A stretch of DNA of 64,000 bases from Pachyseris speciosa (taxonomy: Eukaryota; Cnidaria; Anthozoa; Scleractinia; Pachyseridae): the NCBI GenBank assembly GCA_016490735.1, contig JAEMWC010000254.1:905001-969000 (forward strand). Direction: 5' to 3'. Below, one piece after another: positions 1-11,180 of the stretch; position 1 is the stretch's first letter, and every line of letters starts with the position of its first letter. The translations under genes were made by a program, and so were the position numbers. The notes beneath the pieces are model-generated. The model saw nothing but the letters and a program-made list of their open reading frames with translations, made no database searches and was not told the DNA's origin.

Positions 1-411
1 ACCAGTTGGGGGAGCGACCTTTGGTACTGGTATCATTGCTGGAATTTTCAACCCTGGGGCCTTCACTTACACCACTTACACTGGCACTCTGGTATGGGCT
101 CATTTGTGATTCAGCCGGCGAGGCTGGTCGCGAAAATCTTGGTTGTGGAAGCCACAGTTGATTTTGGAAGGCCGGAAAAATATATGGACCACGTGCGGGA
201 ACGGGGTCGGCAAAGTGATCGCTCACAGGAGGAATAACGAAGCGACGAGATTCCCTAAAGCGTATAATTTGCTACGTTAGCTGAATGCTTTACATCTCGA
301 ATGTTTAAAGGACGCGAAAGAAACTCACCTTGCATGGCTTGATAGTGCATCATTTGATGGGTCGCTTCTTGGATCATAAAAAGGAAAAGTATTCGCTCTA
401 TGATTATCCAT
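1..411 (-). CDS. 5' end of an unknown Pro/Ser-rich host-like gene (two exons, runs off left edge)
   Basis: A start codon at 411-409 opens a frame of 83 bp (411-329) that ends at a consensus donor (CAAG then GTGAGT). A 74-bp intron (328-255) ends in TTTAG, and the second exon (254-1) is open to the window edge. The 2-nt phase of exon 1 (AG) joins exon 2 (G) to make an in-frame Arg, which strongly supports the model. The protein starts MDNHRANTFPFYDPRSDPSN and continues as a low-complexity Pro/Ser/Asn-rich region over about 110 residues with no domain I recognise. Such a leader is common in transcription-factor-like or scaffold proteins, but that is only a guess. A longer competing frame over exon 1 (509-255) reads through the donor and lacks phase agreement. 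Confidence 0.6.
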
Positions 412-2480
412 GTTGTTTTGAATGCCGCAGAAGTTTCACGCAGGAATGAATCAAAAATAGCAGGCATGTTGTATTTCCGATTTGACAGCCCTGTCAAGTT
501 AATAACCACAAACGACTCCTAATTGGCCGAAATTAATTACCAACTCGCTTAAGCTACCTGGTTTAGTGGCTTAAATTTAATGAGAATTCCATTGAAGTTT
601 GCCGACTCGCTTAACTTTAAGCGGGTTGAAAAAACAACTGTTTTCACGGGACTTCCGCTTGTCACTCGCTGAGCGACCTGAAAAACCGCTCGTGAAAACA
701 CGGCCATGGTGTCAAGAGAGCAATAAAAGCATGTTTACTAATTGTCATGAATTCTTTATTTAAAATCGGGTGCAACGACTGGGTTAGAACGCACTTTTGG
801 TCAGTGATTCACAGACGCACTTTACCAGCGGTGGAATTCATCCGCTATGCAGGCTACTCTTTTCAACTTAAATAATAACAGCCGATACGAAACATTTAGT
901 GTTGGACACGAGTTTATTATTTAATTTGGAAGTTTGGCCTTTTTATCTATAATTCTTTATATGAACCGCAAAACAAAACAAAACAAACAAACTGAAGAGA
1001 ACTGAGGGTCTGAATTACTCTCAATAATTGTCAACAAAATAGCTTAATTTAAAAGAACAAAGGAATTACCGGTTTGTAAAGAAATTGTAGCGCTGCGATG
1101 GTGGGGAAGTGAGACTTTTGCTTTTACGTTTGCTTATTTACATTAGGATCAGCAGACGAAAAGTTCAAAGTTCCAACACTGTCACTCGAAATATAATCCT
1201 TCCAAATTGGCTTAATTTCTGTTTATCAACTTCAAGATGATATAGTCAAAGTAATTTAAGAGATTATTTTGATGTTTGTCATTGACAAAACAATTTTTAG
1301 AAATCGCACATGTTTTTTTTTTTTTTGGCTTTGTGTCGGCTGCTTGAAGACTGACAAAGTAACAAAGCTACAAAAGAAAAAGATAAAGAAACCAATCATC
1401 CAAAAGAAAAGAACTTATAAATTAACCTCACAGAAATAGCACAGCAAATTTATTAAAGTGAAGATTTGAGGTTTTTCATTGACTTTTTCGGACTTGTTAG
1501 CTACTAAAGGAGCTGTTTTGTAGGTGGTTCTTAAAAGAACTTCACTATGTACTTGACAAACCTGCACCAATTCGCTTTTAAAGAACCGCTTCTCTTGTGC
1601 CCTCGCTCCTTCTTTTGTGGTCTTTTTAGCACACCTAAATTAAATGAGTAGCTGCATGCGCCAAGTCCTTCACAACTGCATCTGTGTGTTCCTTTACGAA
1701 CACAACAAATGTCCCTGCTGGTCAAGAAGATGCTTGACCTAAAGGTCTCTCCTTTTTGTGTGTTCTTGTATTGTTGGGGGTTGGGCACTTTGAGATGTTT
1801 GCACTAAGCAAAAGAGGTGCTAAAATGTGCGCAGAAGCCGACACACTAAACTTTCCTTAAGTGACATTAAGTTGAATTATTGCTGTCCTCTTATTGAAAT
1901 CCTATCAAAAGGTGTAATGTAAACAGTCTTGGTCTTACTCTGTATGTGGAAACAATAGATGACAGAGTAGTAAAACTTCATTGCAAGTTCCTAATCGAGA
2001 TATCTGTATTCGCGAAGTTAAATTAAACGACCGAACAAACACAGTTTTTAGAGTTTCTTTTTTCCTCTGCTAAAGTTTCATTGATTTATTCAGGTCCCGA
2101 TAATGATTCTGTGTATTATTTAGCGTGTTACCGTCTTTGTTCCTGTTTGTTTTGGGGGCCAGGAGAGACGAATAGTTTGTGGTTTTCATTATCCTTTATG
2201 CAATTCTTTTCAAACCTTTATAATGGCATAAAAGATAGGCCCACATGTGAACTTTCAATGCAGTGGGAACTGAAATTTTGTCCCCGAAAGCGTTGGGCTG
2301 ATCGGAATTGGAGGCTAAGATGTGACGAATAATAGCAGATGTAGCAATGCTCGGAGTGGTGGGACGAACAAAACAGTGAGAAGAAGTTTCCTAGCATGGG
2401 CACATGTCCTGTAAATCTTTGTCCATTGATAAGCCTGAGGTCATATCGAGGGTAAAAGGGTGTGGAGGTGGAACGCTGTG
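412..2480. other. No supported gene; non-coding, AT-rich
   Basis: Only short chance ORFs are seen. The stretch includes a poly-T run near 1313-1326. The part next to 411 presumably holds the promoter of the minus-strand gene at the left edge, but no TATA box or other clear element was identified. Confidence 0.5.
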
Positions 2481-2825
2481 TCAAAATGTTGAAGGAATAG
2501 AATTTCTTCGTTTGGGGCAGTGAAGCATTGGGTGATCCTGTTGGCAAACGCGGCACTTGTGCTGGCTGGAATAAGACTCCTTATCGTTTTCAAAGGCACA
2601 ACTGCCAGAATAATTCCAAGGTTTACAGCCTCGAGTGTCCTGACCCACGTCCTGTTTCCCGCACGATGTAAGGGCTGGCATTGATGATGCGTGAAGAGGT
2701 GGTACTTGGCATAAGTCCAAGTGCTTAAAAAAGGTGTTTGCACGATCACGAATTTCTGAGATGTTAGACCATTCCAGGCGATATAATTCCACTTGTTTAG
2801 CTATGTGAGCATGAAACGAGCGCAC
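2481..2825 (-). pseudogene. Gag-like relic with zinc-knuckle-like cluster
   Basis: A 114-aa open frame has an amphipathic N-terminal part (AKQVELYRLEWSNISEIRD) and a Cys/His cluster near its C-terminus (CRVCQQDHPMLHC, i.e. C-x2-C-x3-H-x4-C). This resembles the helical region plus zinc knuckle of Gag-like proteins of DIRS/Ngaro-type elements, judged from memory of such proteins. No tyrosine recombinase or RT is adjacent. It is an orphan fragment directly downstream of the L1-like ORF1 relic on the same strand. It could alternatively be part of that LINE, so family assignment is weak. Confidence 0.35.
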
Positions 2826-2866
2826 ACTGCTTCAAGTATAGCTTATTCCTTTTATCATAAGAACTT

Positions 2867-3742
2867 CTAGGTGACAGAGCTAAGCTTGGTGGTCACAGGA
2901 TCATACGTTTTTATCATGGCAAGATACCCGGCGTCAAATTCTGCTAATTCTAGCTTGTCGTAATCAAGGCTGGTGGACATACCTGGTGTAAAATCTTTCA
3001 TTGTTTATGAACAAAAATCGACCTTTCACTTTGGCATCACTTAGACCATGTTCCTCGCAGGCCTTCATCATAGCTTTCATCAATAACTTCGTTCCTCCTG
3101 GACAGCCCTCGCATAATCCTCTGTGATGTATGCATCAGCATGTGTAATAGATTCCTTAAGCTTACCTCTTACTGACCAGACTTTGTCTCGGTCTTCCCGG
3201 CAGACAAATCTTGCAATAATTGGTCTGCGTCTGCCATGAATCTTCTTGCCAATTCAGTGGACTGCATGAAATCTAATTTTAGTAGTATCAACGCCAAGCT
3301 CTTTCTCTAAGATATTATACATTACCGCTTTGCAGTCCTCATGTTCCTTCTCCTCGATGTTATTGAAGCTTAGGTTCTCACGACGTGTATACTGTTCCAA
3401 AGTTATATTATTTTCAAATTCTTGTTTCTATCTCCCTTCCAAGTGAACAATCTTCTCGTTTAAGGCGATGTCTTCAACTTCACTCTGGGTGTAGGTCAGG
3501 CTTTTCTCGATGTCTTTGATCGACAATTTTAGTGCGTCTATTTCAGTTTTAAATTCAAATCTTAATTTGTCCAAGTCAGTGTGTAGTTTGATAAATCCTT
3601 CTGAGACTAATTACCTTAGGCTATCCAGAGAGTTTTTCAATTCGTTGTATAAGCTGTGGGCACCATTTTTTGCCGAAGCGGCCATGACTTCTTCAGTTCC
3701 TGAAGAGCTTTATCCACGTTTCTTGCGCTTTCTTCCGCCCAT
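2867..3742 (-). pseudogene. L1-like LINE ORF1 relic (coiled coil + RNA-binding domain)
   Basis: Reading from the start codon at 3742, the frame begins with a basic stretch (MGGRKRKKRG) and continues into a heptad-rich coiled coil (KLHTDLDKLRFEFKTEI). It then reaches the conserved ORF1p core (QYTRRENLSFNNI, then GRRRPIIARFVCREDRDKVW). The order coiled coil, RRM, C-terminal domain is that of L1-type ORF1 proteins, which coat LINE RNA and act as nucleic-acid chaperones. Several in-frame stops and at least one frameshift interrupt it. The same core motif recurs in the full-length L1 at 50.0-50.9 kb (GRPRPIIARFTCRSDRDKVW), so the two belong to related families. No ORF2 is attached, so this is a truncated or rearranged copy. 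Confidence 0.65.
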
Positions 3743-4503
3743 AAAGGGCATAAAAGGCATAAAAGTGCAGCTAAATGCGCTACTACCTTATGGCACAATC
3801 TTTTTTCTTAAGCTAAGTGCTAATTCTACTAAAGATTTGGCCAAGAAATCAACATTTGGCCGGACCGTCAATCAAAGCGTGTGCGTGCCATGGCGGTCAC
3901 CCCAGTCCCCCTGAGCCACAAATCTTATCTTTGACTGAAGCGTAATGTGGACCCTCTCTCCTTGGCCAGTGGCAAAGATCTCTACTGCCGTGCAATTATG
4001 TTAATAAAATAGTCCTTTTCATCAAACTTTGTTGCTTGTGTCTTGGACTCTAGCGCAACCAAAATTTCCTGAACACCAACATCATGCAAAAGAGTGTTGA
4101 CCTCATCAATGTTGTCTGTGGTTCTTTCTAAAAAAAAAACCGTATTTCATCCTGATTTAATAATAGTAATAGTGATCCTTTGTTTCCAAGATTGCCGATG
4201 GGTAATTAAAACGGCTGAGAAATAGCAAAATCCTTAAGAAACAGTATCACACGGAGAAAATACTCAGTAAATAGCTATAATTTCAATGGTAGTTAAACGA
4301 TAATGGTAAGGGCTGTTATGTTGTGTTCTTTGGGCTGATGGGCTAATCGATTGTTTTGTCTCTCTCCCTCTCTCTCCCCCTTCCCCATTATTTTTCCTTT
4401 TATACGTGAAGCTTCCATCCACAGCCAGTCATAACATATTACCAAATCCACAGATTAAAACATCGTTTGTAAAGTTTGTAGTAAAAAGCCTATCCAGTGC
4501 AGT
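3743..4503. other. No supported gene
   Basis: Non-coding between the LINE ORF1 relic and the RPA-like relic. Part may be the LINE 5' UTR. It contains a pyrimidine-rich CT tract around 4360-4385. Confidence 0.4.
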
Positions 4504-5859
4504 TTAACCTGTTATTAGTGAAGATGATGATATTTTTGTGATTACTTTTCTTTTTATATTGTATGTGAACTCGATGTCTTTTGTATCCATTAGCAGTTCC
4601 TCAATGGTATCCGAGTCACTGAGTAGGGAGATTGTTGGGTGGGTGGCAAATAAGGACTCGAGAATAGCTGTAAATGCTGTTAACCACACATCTTTGTCGT
4701 CCAAATGTACAAGTAGTTGCACAGATGCATCTCGTTTGCACTCAGCTTGCCTCTGTTGCACTCCACAGTTTTTACATTTGAGTGACTTCTGTTGGGATAT
4801 TTCGTTAATATTTCGTTGCATGCTTGGCAGGTAATATTTAACAATTATTCACCGAAGTGGAGGTGAATATATTTACTGAGTCGTGAAGCGGCGAGGTAAA
4901 TATCCACCACTTTCACTGACACTGAGGTGAATAATTGTTTTAGTATATACCACAGAAGCTGAATAATTAGCGGACCAAAACATTACTTTATGTGTGACAA
5001 TATACCGCTAATCGCCTCCGAGTTAACCAATCAGAGTGCGCGAAAAGTACTATTCACTTGTGTGGTATCTACTAAAAATAGTTTGTTTATCATCTTGAAT
5101 CTCTCTACTTTTGCTTCTTTCTCAGGATTTCAAAGTAATGCAGGGCCATTTAGAGTTTTCAGCTGCTGATCGGCCTCTTTAAACGTTGTTGAACGTCTTC
5201 CTAAATGGGTTAATCCTTGGAAGTTCTTTACAGTAAGGTTCTCAGTGTCATGTGCCACTTTTGATCTTGCTAATAAGTGGATCCCATACATGAATAATTG
5301 CAGTTCCAGTTTCATCCTCTAGGACAGTCTTCCTTCACTGCTGTCATCTCTTTGATATTTTCAGTTCAACAGGTTTAGGCTTTTCATTTCCCAGTGAAAT
5401 TGATGCAGTGACGTTCACGTTCTGATTGACTTGAAGTGTGGAAAGCTCTTCAAGTGTGATCTTTTTGGCAGGCTGAGCTGAGGGTGCAGTCTTTTGAGAT
5501 TGATGGATGGGTTGATAATCAAAATCAATGTCAAAGGTCGGTGCAATCCTGACCATTGATTGTTGGTTGAATATCATTTGATCATTGTTGTTTTCCTTAG
5601 TGTTTTGTAGGCTTACAGCTGTCTTTGCTGCTTCACGTTCTTGTAAGATGGAGTGGCTTGCAATATTCATTCCCACGACTCGTCTTGACATGGATGGGCT
5701 GGTTTGATGGTGAAATTCAAACCACTTATTATTGTTTTTTGAGCGTTTGATAGGGCTTAAATTCTTAATGTTGCCACGGTGATTATCTAAGAAAGGAAGA
5801 ATAAAAATAAGAATGAGATACGAAATATTAATGTTCAACACCTTAATACAATTTTCCAT
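4504..5859 (-). pseudogene. RPA-like OB-fold ssDNA-binding protein, decayed (Helitron-type)
   Basis: Three minus-strand segments line up as one protein: 5859-5344 (acidic/polar leader ending in an OB-fold start, LEELSTLQVNQNVNVTASI), 5315-5130 (DETGTA and NLTVKNFQGLTHLG, typical OB strands) and 4821-4504. The last has a zinc-ribbon-like C-x2-C (LKCKNCGVQQRQAECKRDA) and an OB-fold tail (IEFTYNIKRKVITKI). This is the layout of the RPA70-like ssDNA-binding proteins that many Helitrons carry. Frameshifts break the middle segment, and an inverted-repeat element (4840-5074) sits in the gap before the last segment, either in an intron or as a disrupting insertion. The Pif1-type helicase relic upstream on the same strand supports Helitron origin. 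A free-standing host-derived copy is the alternative. Confidence 0.55.
4840..5074. mobile_element. Small fold-back/MITE sequences inside the RPA-like relic
   Basis: Two inverted-repeat pairs are visible. A 14-bp pair (AACAATTATTCACC at 4840-4853 and its complement at 4926-4939) bounds a first palindrome. A second pair (AGTATATACCACAG at 4942 and AGTAGATACCACAC on the other strand ending near 5074) bounds a second element of about 130 bp. No coding capacity and no certain target-site duplication. Confidence 0.5.
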
Positions 5860-6190
5860 CTACATGTAAGCAAACATGGTCGGTAAAACCTAAGACTTTT
5901 GTGTGAAGATTATGAAGGGGTGCTTTAGGTAATGAATTGAATGAAATGTGGACAATTCCTATTTTTTAGTACTCAATTCTGCAGCACCCCTCATGTCACC
6001 TCCCCCCACCCAATGCACTGAACAAAACAGGAATATGCTTCCAACTTAATACAATTTTCCATATACATATAACCAAACATGGTAGGTAAAACCTTAGACT
6101 TTTGTGTGAAGATTATGAAGGAGTGCTTCAGGTAATGAATTGAATGAAATGTGGACAGTTCCTATTTTTTAATACTCAATTCTGCAATTC
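5845..6190. repeat. Direct duplication of ~145 bp
   Basis: Segments 5845-5990 and 6047-6190 align in direct orientation with a few mismatches, starting ACAATTTTCCAT and including TTTTGTGTGAAGATTATGAA. They are separated by about 55 bp of unrelated Pro-codon-like sequence. This looks like a local tandem duplication within the Helitron-like region. Confidence 0.7.
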
Positions 6191-6539
6191 TTACGAGAGT
6201 TTGCGTTGGCTGACTTTGACTTTGACATGACTTTATTGGCTGGAGATCTGAAAACAACATATCAAAACTATCTGTAAAGCATAGGAAAAGGATTTTTAAC
6301 CATCAAGGATTTAGTTTTTAGGACAAAGCATTCGTTTTTCTCCAAAAAAAGATGAAACTTGAAATGTTTGCCAACATTATTTGCCACCAGTTACCACAGG
6401 CACACGAGAACACTAACTAAAGAAACATTTTCTGAGTGTATTACTAGTTTTCATAATGTCTTAAATAGTATGTAAGGATTCCAAAAAAGTATTACTAAGG
6501 CATTTTAAAATGAGAGTTAAGTGTTTCGGAACTTAAAAT

Positions 6540-6785
6540 TAGTCAACTTTTTCACAGCTTGTAATCTTTCTAGTGTCAGTGGTTCAATAATGAGATCTTG
6601 AATGTTTTTACCCTACTTAAAGCAACATATGTAATTCCAAGAGTTCTCTCAAATGACCCTAAATCGATCCAAGCGTTACTGAGGGTAAGACCTTGACATT
6701 TATGAATTGTCATTGCCCACGCTTATTTTAATGGCAATTGCTGTCCCTCATATCTTTGTCCTAAGCTTTCAGAAACTTGAGTACA
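6540..6785 (-). pseudogene. Pif1-type helicase relic (C-terminal motifs)
   Basis: On the minus strand the translation contains AWAMTIHKCQGLTL followed by WIDLGSFERTLGITYVALSR. These are the late motifs (V/VI) of Pif1/RecD-like superfamily 1 helicases, and the second is especially typical of Helitron helicases. A stop codon precedes the first motif and a frameshift follows the second, after which IIEPLTLERLQAVKKL continues in another frame, also family-like. Only the C-terminal tip is left; no HUH nickase is present in the window. With the RPA-like relic downstream this indicates an old Helitron. Confidence 0.6.
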
Positions 6786-6804
6786 CTGAAAAAGTTGAGA
6801 AATT

Positions 6805-7290
6805 TACAGCACATGTAAATCTTGATTTACACTATGTAAACGTTAGTTTACATGATTTTTAAATTTCAATTTACAAGATGGGTACTTGTAAAACATAATA
6901 TACATGAAATTTAGTTTTACCATAGCATGGAAATCCACTGTAAAGTTTATTTACACAATCCTTTTTTGTATTGATTATTTGAAGGACATGTAAATATAGT
7001 GTAAAATATATTACATATATTTACAGTATCTTCTTTGTAAATAACCTGTAAATATTGTTTACAAAATCGTGTAAATAACATGTAAAAAAAGCTTTTACAA
7101 TCGCTGAAAATCCACAAAGCTGCACTAACTTGACACTGTAAAAACCCTGTAAAAAGAAAAAGGGGGCCTACCTCATTGCTGTAAACACCCTGTAAATCTA
7201 AAACAGGGTTACTACTTTGACTCTTGAAAAATATGGTTTTATGGGTGCCTGGTTTGTCGCTGTAAAAACCATGTAAATCGAAACGGGGGA
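6805..7290. repeat. Dense cluster of TGTAAA / TTTACA motifs
   Basis: Over about 480 bp the hexamer TGTAAA or its complement TTTACA recurs roughly every 15-20 bp in both orientations, often as ATGTAAAT, CTGTAAAT or GTTTACA. There is no fixed period, so this is not a simple tandem repeat. An open frame on the minus strand over the same stretch is probably a by-product. Confidence 0.6.
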
Positions 7291-8286
7291 CTGGTTCAAA
7301 CTCCTGGAGCTCGGTCAAGATGGCTTTCGTCAAAGACATCCTTCTGAACCGTGACTTCAAGCTGATAAGACGAGCAGAACTAGCAGAAAAGTAAGATGAA
7401 TTGATGTTATCAACAGTAACATGAACAAGAAGGATTTATGTGGTCCCGCTGTTAAACAGAATGTATTGCTCCCATGATGCGAGAAGCTTTAAATTGTGTT
7501 TGTTATCACGTTTGCGCAATTGCAATAATTATAAGCTTACCCTACCTACAATTGTAGTCTGCGAACTCCCTGAATACCAGTTTCACAACCGAAAGAAAAA
7601 AAACATGCAATCTCATGTAAAGATTAATTTAAAGGGTCCACATAGCTGGGCTACGTCACGCTATAGTCTTGACTCGAAAAACACTAATACTGCCGTCACT
7701 TAAGCTTACATAGCAGCTAGTTGTCCAGGGTAAGAGGCTAGGGTTACCTTCCTACCCTTAACAACTATAACGAGTGATTGTTACCTCTTTTAACCGAGTC
7801 AAGAGCTCAAAAAAGAACTCGCCTTTGACTGAGTTGACCCAAATAGGCAAGTGTTTACATGGCAGAAAGCTGAGTCCTACTTTCGAAAGAGGGTGGCCAC
7901 GCAAGCCAAGTTACTTTTGCTTGTTATGTAAAGAGTTTTTTATTTTAGGAAATGTACATGTAGGAAAAGTTGGCTTGCTGCAGGGTAGATCAAGGGGCCT
8001 TCCTAAACGGGACATTTCTACATTTAATACATAGGCCTAAGCATCTCCATATTCCCCCTTCTACTTCCTAGAATACAGTGGAAAGTGGGAGGGGCACCCA
8101 AGTGCCTTTTTTTATTTTGGTTTGGGCACCTCAGCACTGCCCGCCTAATTTTGGTACAAAATCATGCGGCTAGGCCACTCCTGTTAAACACCGCAACTGG
8201 AATAAGCTGGAATATAGTGTACAGTAAATCATTACCCTTAACTAACAGTTACACTGAGTTTTGCATTGGTATTGTTTGTTTTTAAG
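7291..8286. other. No supported gene
   Basis: Short chance ORFs only. The end of the stretch (TTTTTAAG at 8279-8286) could be a splice acceptor for the kinase relic that follows. Confidence 0.4.
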
Positions 8287-9182
8287 ATTGAAGGAACATT
8301 TTATGGCAGGCAAAGCTACAGATAAATTAGCCATTACAGTCATAAGAGATTTTCTTTGTAATCTTGAAGGGAAGCTTACTAAAGAGGAATGTGGTAAAAT
8401 AGTCACACAGGCCTTCCCTGGAGTATGTTGGAGAAGTTGTTACAGTAAATGGTTTTACTATGGGTTGCAACGTATCAGCAGAAAAGAAACTAACACAACA
8501 CCATCCTCACCAAAGAAAGAATCCACTGAACAGCTGTGTGAAAATGAAATTCAGTCTGCATACAATACAAACCACCAACAAGATGCTTCAAAACAAAACA
8601 GTAGGCATTCAAGTGCATTACAAACCGAAGAACAACAGCCAAGCGTAAAGTTAAGACCATTCTGCGTCCCCTCCCTTAATCTTGGTAAAGAAGACATGTC
8701 AGACTTCACATAGGATTCATTCATAGGTGAAGGAACCTTTGGTCAGTGTGTTACAAGAACATACAAAGGGATTCTCGTTGCATTCAAAGTTTTTAAAGAC
8801 GTAAGACTTGCAAGTCTGGAAGAAGTTCATGCAGAGGCAAAGATACTTCTAAAAACTGCCAGACATCCTGGAATTCCCCTGCCTATTGGCATTCACACCA
8901 ATAGCTCACCATTTGTTTTAGCAACAAAGTTGTGCAAGACGGCAGGAAGACCTGAAACATATGCATGTTTCTTGTAAGAAAGTGAACACTCAAGACAGAA
9001 CTTAAGCTTGGCCTAACAACTACTGCTGTCTGTTGCTGAAGCATTACACCACATTTGTTCAGTTGGTGTTCTACACAATGATGTGAAAGGCAACATTATT
9101 GTCCTGGAGGATGCACAGGGAGTGGAGAGAGGTGTTATAATTGATTTTGGCAAGGCTTGTTTCATCGAAAGTGCTAAAGGTT
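8287..9182 (+). pseudogene. Protein kinase-domain pseudogene (cnidarian-type)
   Basis: One plus-strand frame runs from about 8287 to 9208, broken only by in-frame stops at 8711-8713 (TAG) and two TAA codons near 8975 and 9016. An N-terminal polar region is followed by a kinase N-lobe: glycine loop GEGTFGQCV, VAFK lysine, an Glu-rich helix C (LEEVHAEAKIL) and HPGIPLPIGI. The C-lobe has HNDVKGNIIVL in place of the usual HRDxxxxN and IDFGKAC for DFG. The sequence ends at a donor-like AAAG/GTTTGT at 9182, with no activation-loop exon visible. Lys, catalytic Asp (HND) and DFG are retained, so it decayed recently or by nonsense only. Divergent kinases of this style are expanded in anthozoans (from memory). 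Confidence 0.65.
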
Positions 9183-9333
9183 TGTATGGTAATGTGCTTG
9201 CACGGTAACAGTGTTATGTTTGTAAAACAGTGGGTCAAATAGCTTTGATGTGTGTGGTGATCATTGTATCTACAACCATTTCTGGCCTCTATTTTCTGAA
9301 AAGGAGTTTTATTCAATGGAAAATGAGACAACA

Positions 9334-9693
9334 TGATTTTTGCCCATGATTTGTCCTAAACAGGATTGTAATTTCTTTTTGTTACTGGGACTTCGGCTCA
9401 TCCTCGGTGTAAGAACCTGTGACTCTCACGAGTGACGTAAAACAAAGAAAACAAAGAAGCCCAAACAATACTGCCTAGGAAAATAATAGCAATAAAACAA
9501 AGAAAAACTTCACAGGTTCTTACACAGAGGTAAACCCGGGACTTCCACTTCCTGTGAAAGGCACAAGTAGAAAATCACTGCCACTGCCACTGACATGTTT
9601 TTTGCCCATGATTTGTCCTAAACAGGATTGTAGTTTATTTTTGGTACTGGGACTTCCACTTCCTGTGAAAGGCACAAGTAGAAAATCACTGCC
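9334..9693. repeat. Local duplications, ~45-65 bp units
   Basis: TTTTTGCCCATGATTTGTCC occurs at about 9339 and 9600. The block beginning GGGACTTCCACTTCCTGTGA occurs at about 9538 and 9649. Units are interleaved, so several duplication steps are implied. No coding function inferred. Confidence 0.65.
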
Positions 9694-10096
9694 TGTCAAT
9701 ACCTTGGCCACTTTCCTCGCTTTCGTACATTATTCACAAAACTCACTTCTGGTATTTTGTGTATATGTAGGTGCTAACCATCAGCGTTGTAGGGGGAACT
9801 GGATGGGTGTCCTTTTAAATTTGCCTAAGTTTGAATCCAAACAACCCATCTGCTCAGGATGCGAGTTAAATTAGTTGAAAGCAATTTACCTTGTGCTGAA
9901 TTGCCTAAACCAGTCAAGACAGTGGCAGTAACAATAATAATTATTATAAGGTTTATTAAAACCATCTGGCAGTTGTAGAAAAACTGAATTAACAAGCTAC
10001 GGTTTACAAGAAATAATATTAAGTAAATCTACCTCATCTAATAATATTAACAGTAACTGTTGACTAATTGAAGTATTTAGATGTAAACAATTCCTT
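9694..10096. other. No gene; probable LINE 3' sequence
   Basis: An ATAATAATTATTATAAGG tract near 9932-9952 followed by TTTATTAAAACCATC resembles the simple-repeat tail and 3' UTR of a LINE, but no coding part is present to prove it. Confidence 0.3.
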
Positions 10097-10105
10097 AGCT
10101 CTTCT

Positions 10106-10447
10106 AGCCTTCTATGCAGGCGTTCTTTGGGCTCGTCACATGTTCCTCCCCCCATGAACGTCTGCTGAACTGAACTGCCACTTCCGTTCGCCAGCGGTTA
10201 GCCTTTGTTTTGAAGAAACCAATAACAAGCTGCGTAACAATGGAAATCAACACCTGTGAAGTAATTACCAGACAATTCACACGCACCGTTTAGGAGAATA
10301 AATCTTAGGGTCAAAGTCCTACTTTCTACAAATTGGAAGACAAACTATGATTGGCTTACTGCTGCGAATGGAAGTGGCAGCTCAGTTCAGCAGACGTTAG
10401 TGGGCAAGGTATGCATGGCGAGCCCTGACGTCTGCATAGGAGGCTAC
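10106..10447. mobile_element. Mutator-like MITE, 342 bp, 9-bp target duplication
   Basis: The ends form inverted repeats of roughly 90 bp: left AGCCTTCTATGCAGGCG, right (complement) AGCCTCCTATGCAGACG, continuing to a well-matched block AACGTCTGCTGAACTGA. The element is flanked by direct repeats AGCTCTTCT at 10097-10105 and 10448-10456, fitting the 9-bp duplications of Mutator-like elements. No transposase is encoded. Confidence 0.7.
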
Positions 10448-10898
10448 AGCTCTTCTGGTTGTACAGTTAATTAAGTTTTTAAACATGTAAAATTGCTGCA
10501 GGGTTGTTCTTAAATTAGAATGACAACTATTAACAATGTCTTTCGATAGTAAGTGAAACAGAAGAGATCACTTTGCTTCATTTTATCCATATACTGACAC
10601 AAGTACTTTCTCCTATCAGCCAGTGGTGTAAGTCTCACCCACTGAAAAAAAATATTTTAAGCGCACTTTTCTGTAATGTTTTGATTGTATCAGATAGAAA
10701 ACCAAGAATAGCCTGCCACACTAGTACGGCATATTCTAAGACTGTTCTCACTGTGGTTAAATATACCTTCAAGATGTTTGCATGATTAATGCGTGCTTTA
10801 CGTGATACGTTAAGGAGTATAGCTTCTTGCTAGCTTTCTTAAAAATGTAATTGACATAATCCTTAATCACTTGTACATTTTATTTTCCTAGTACAAAT

Positions 10899-11180
10899 CA
10901 TGTGATGATGCTGAGGAGATTTGATCATTTGTGTTGTTTATTAAAAAGAGTGCATTCAACCATGAATACGTCTGCATGCACTCTTTAATGAACAAGACAA
11001 AGGCCCAAATCTCCTGAGTATCATCACATGATATGTGAAGGGAAAACAAAATGTACAATTGAATAAGGTCTATTATTCTCTCTGTAATGAACAATTAGAC
11101 AAAGGACTAAATCTCCTGAGTATCATCATATTATCTGTATTGGGAAAACAAAATGTAGAAGTGAATAAGGTCTATTATTT
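10899..11180. repeat. Tandem ~102-bp duplication with internal inverted repeat
   Basis: Blocks starting GACAAAGGCCCAAATCTCCT (about 10996) and GACAAAGGACTAAATCTCCT (about 11098) are direct copies of ~80 bp. The sequence CATGTGATGATGCTGAGGAG near 10900 is an inverted match to the CTCCTGAGTATCATCACATG segment near 11012. It suggests a fold-back element whose one arm was duplicated. Confidence 0.6.

Noticed and set aside
6947..7360. 137-aa minus-strand frame over the TGTAAA field
   Set aside because: Likely produced by the repeated motif; no recognisable domain.
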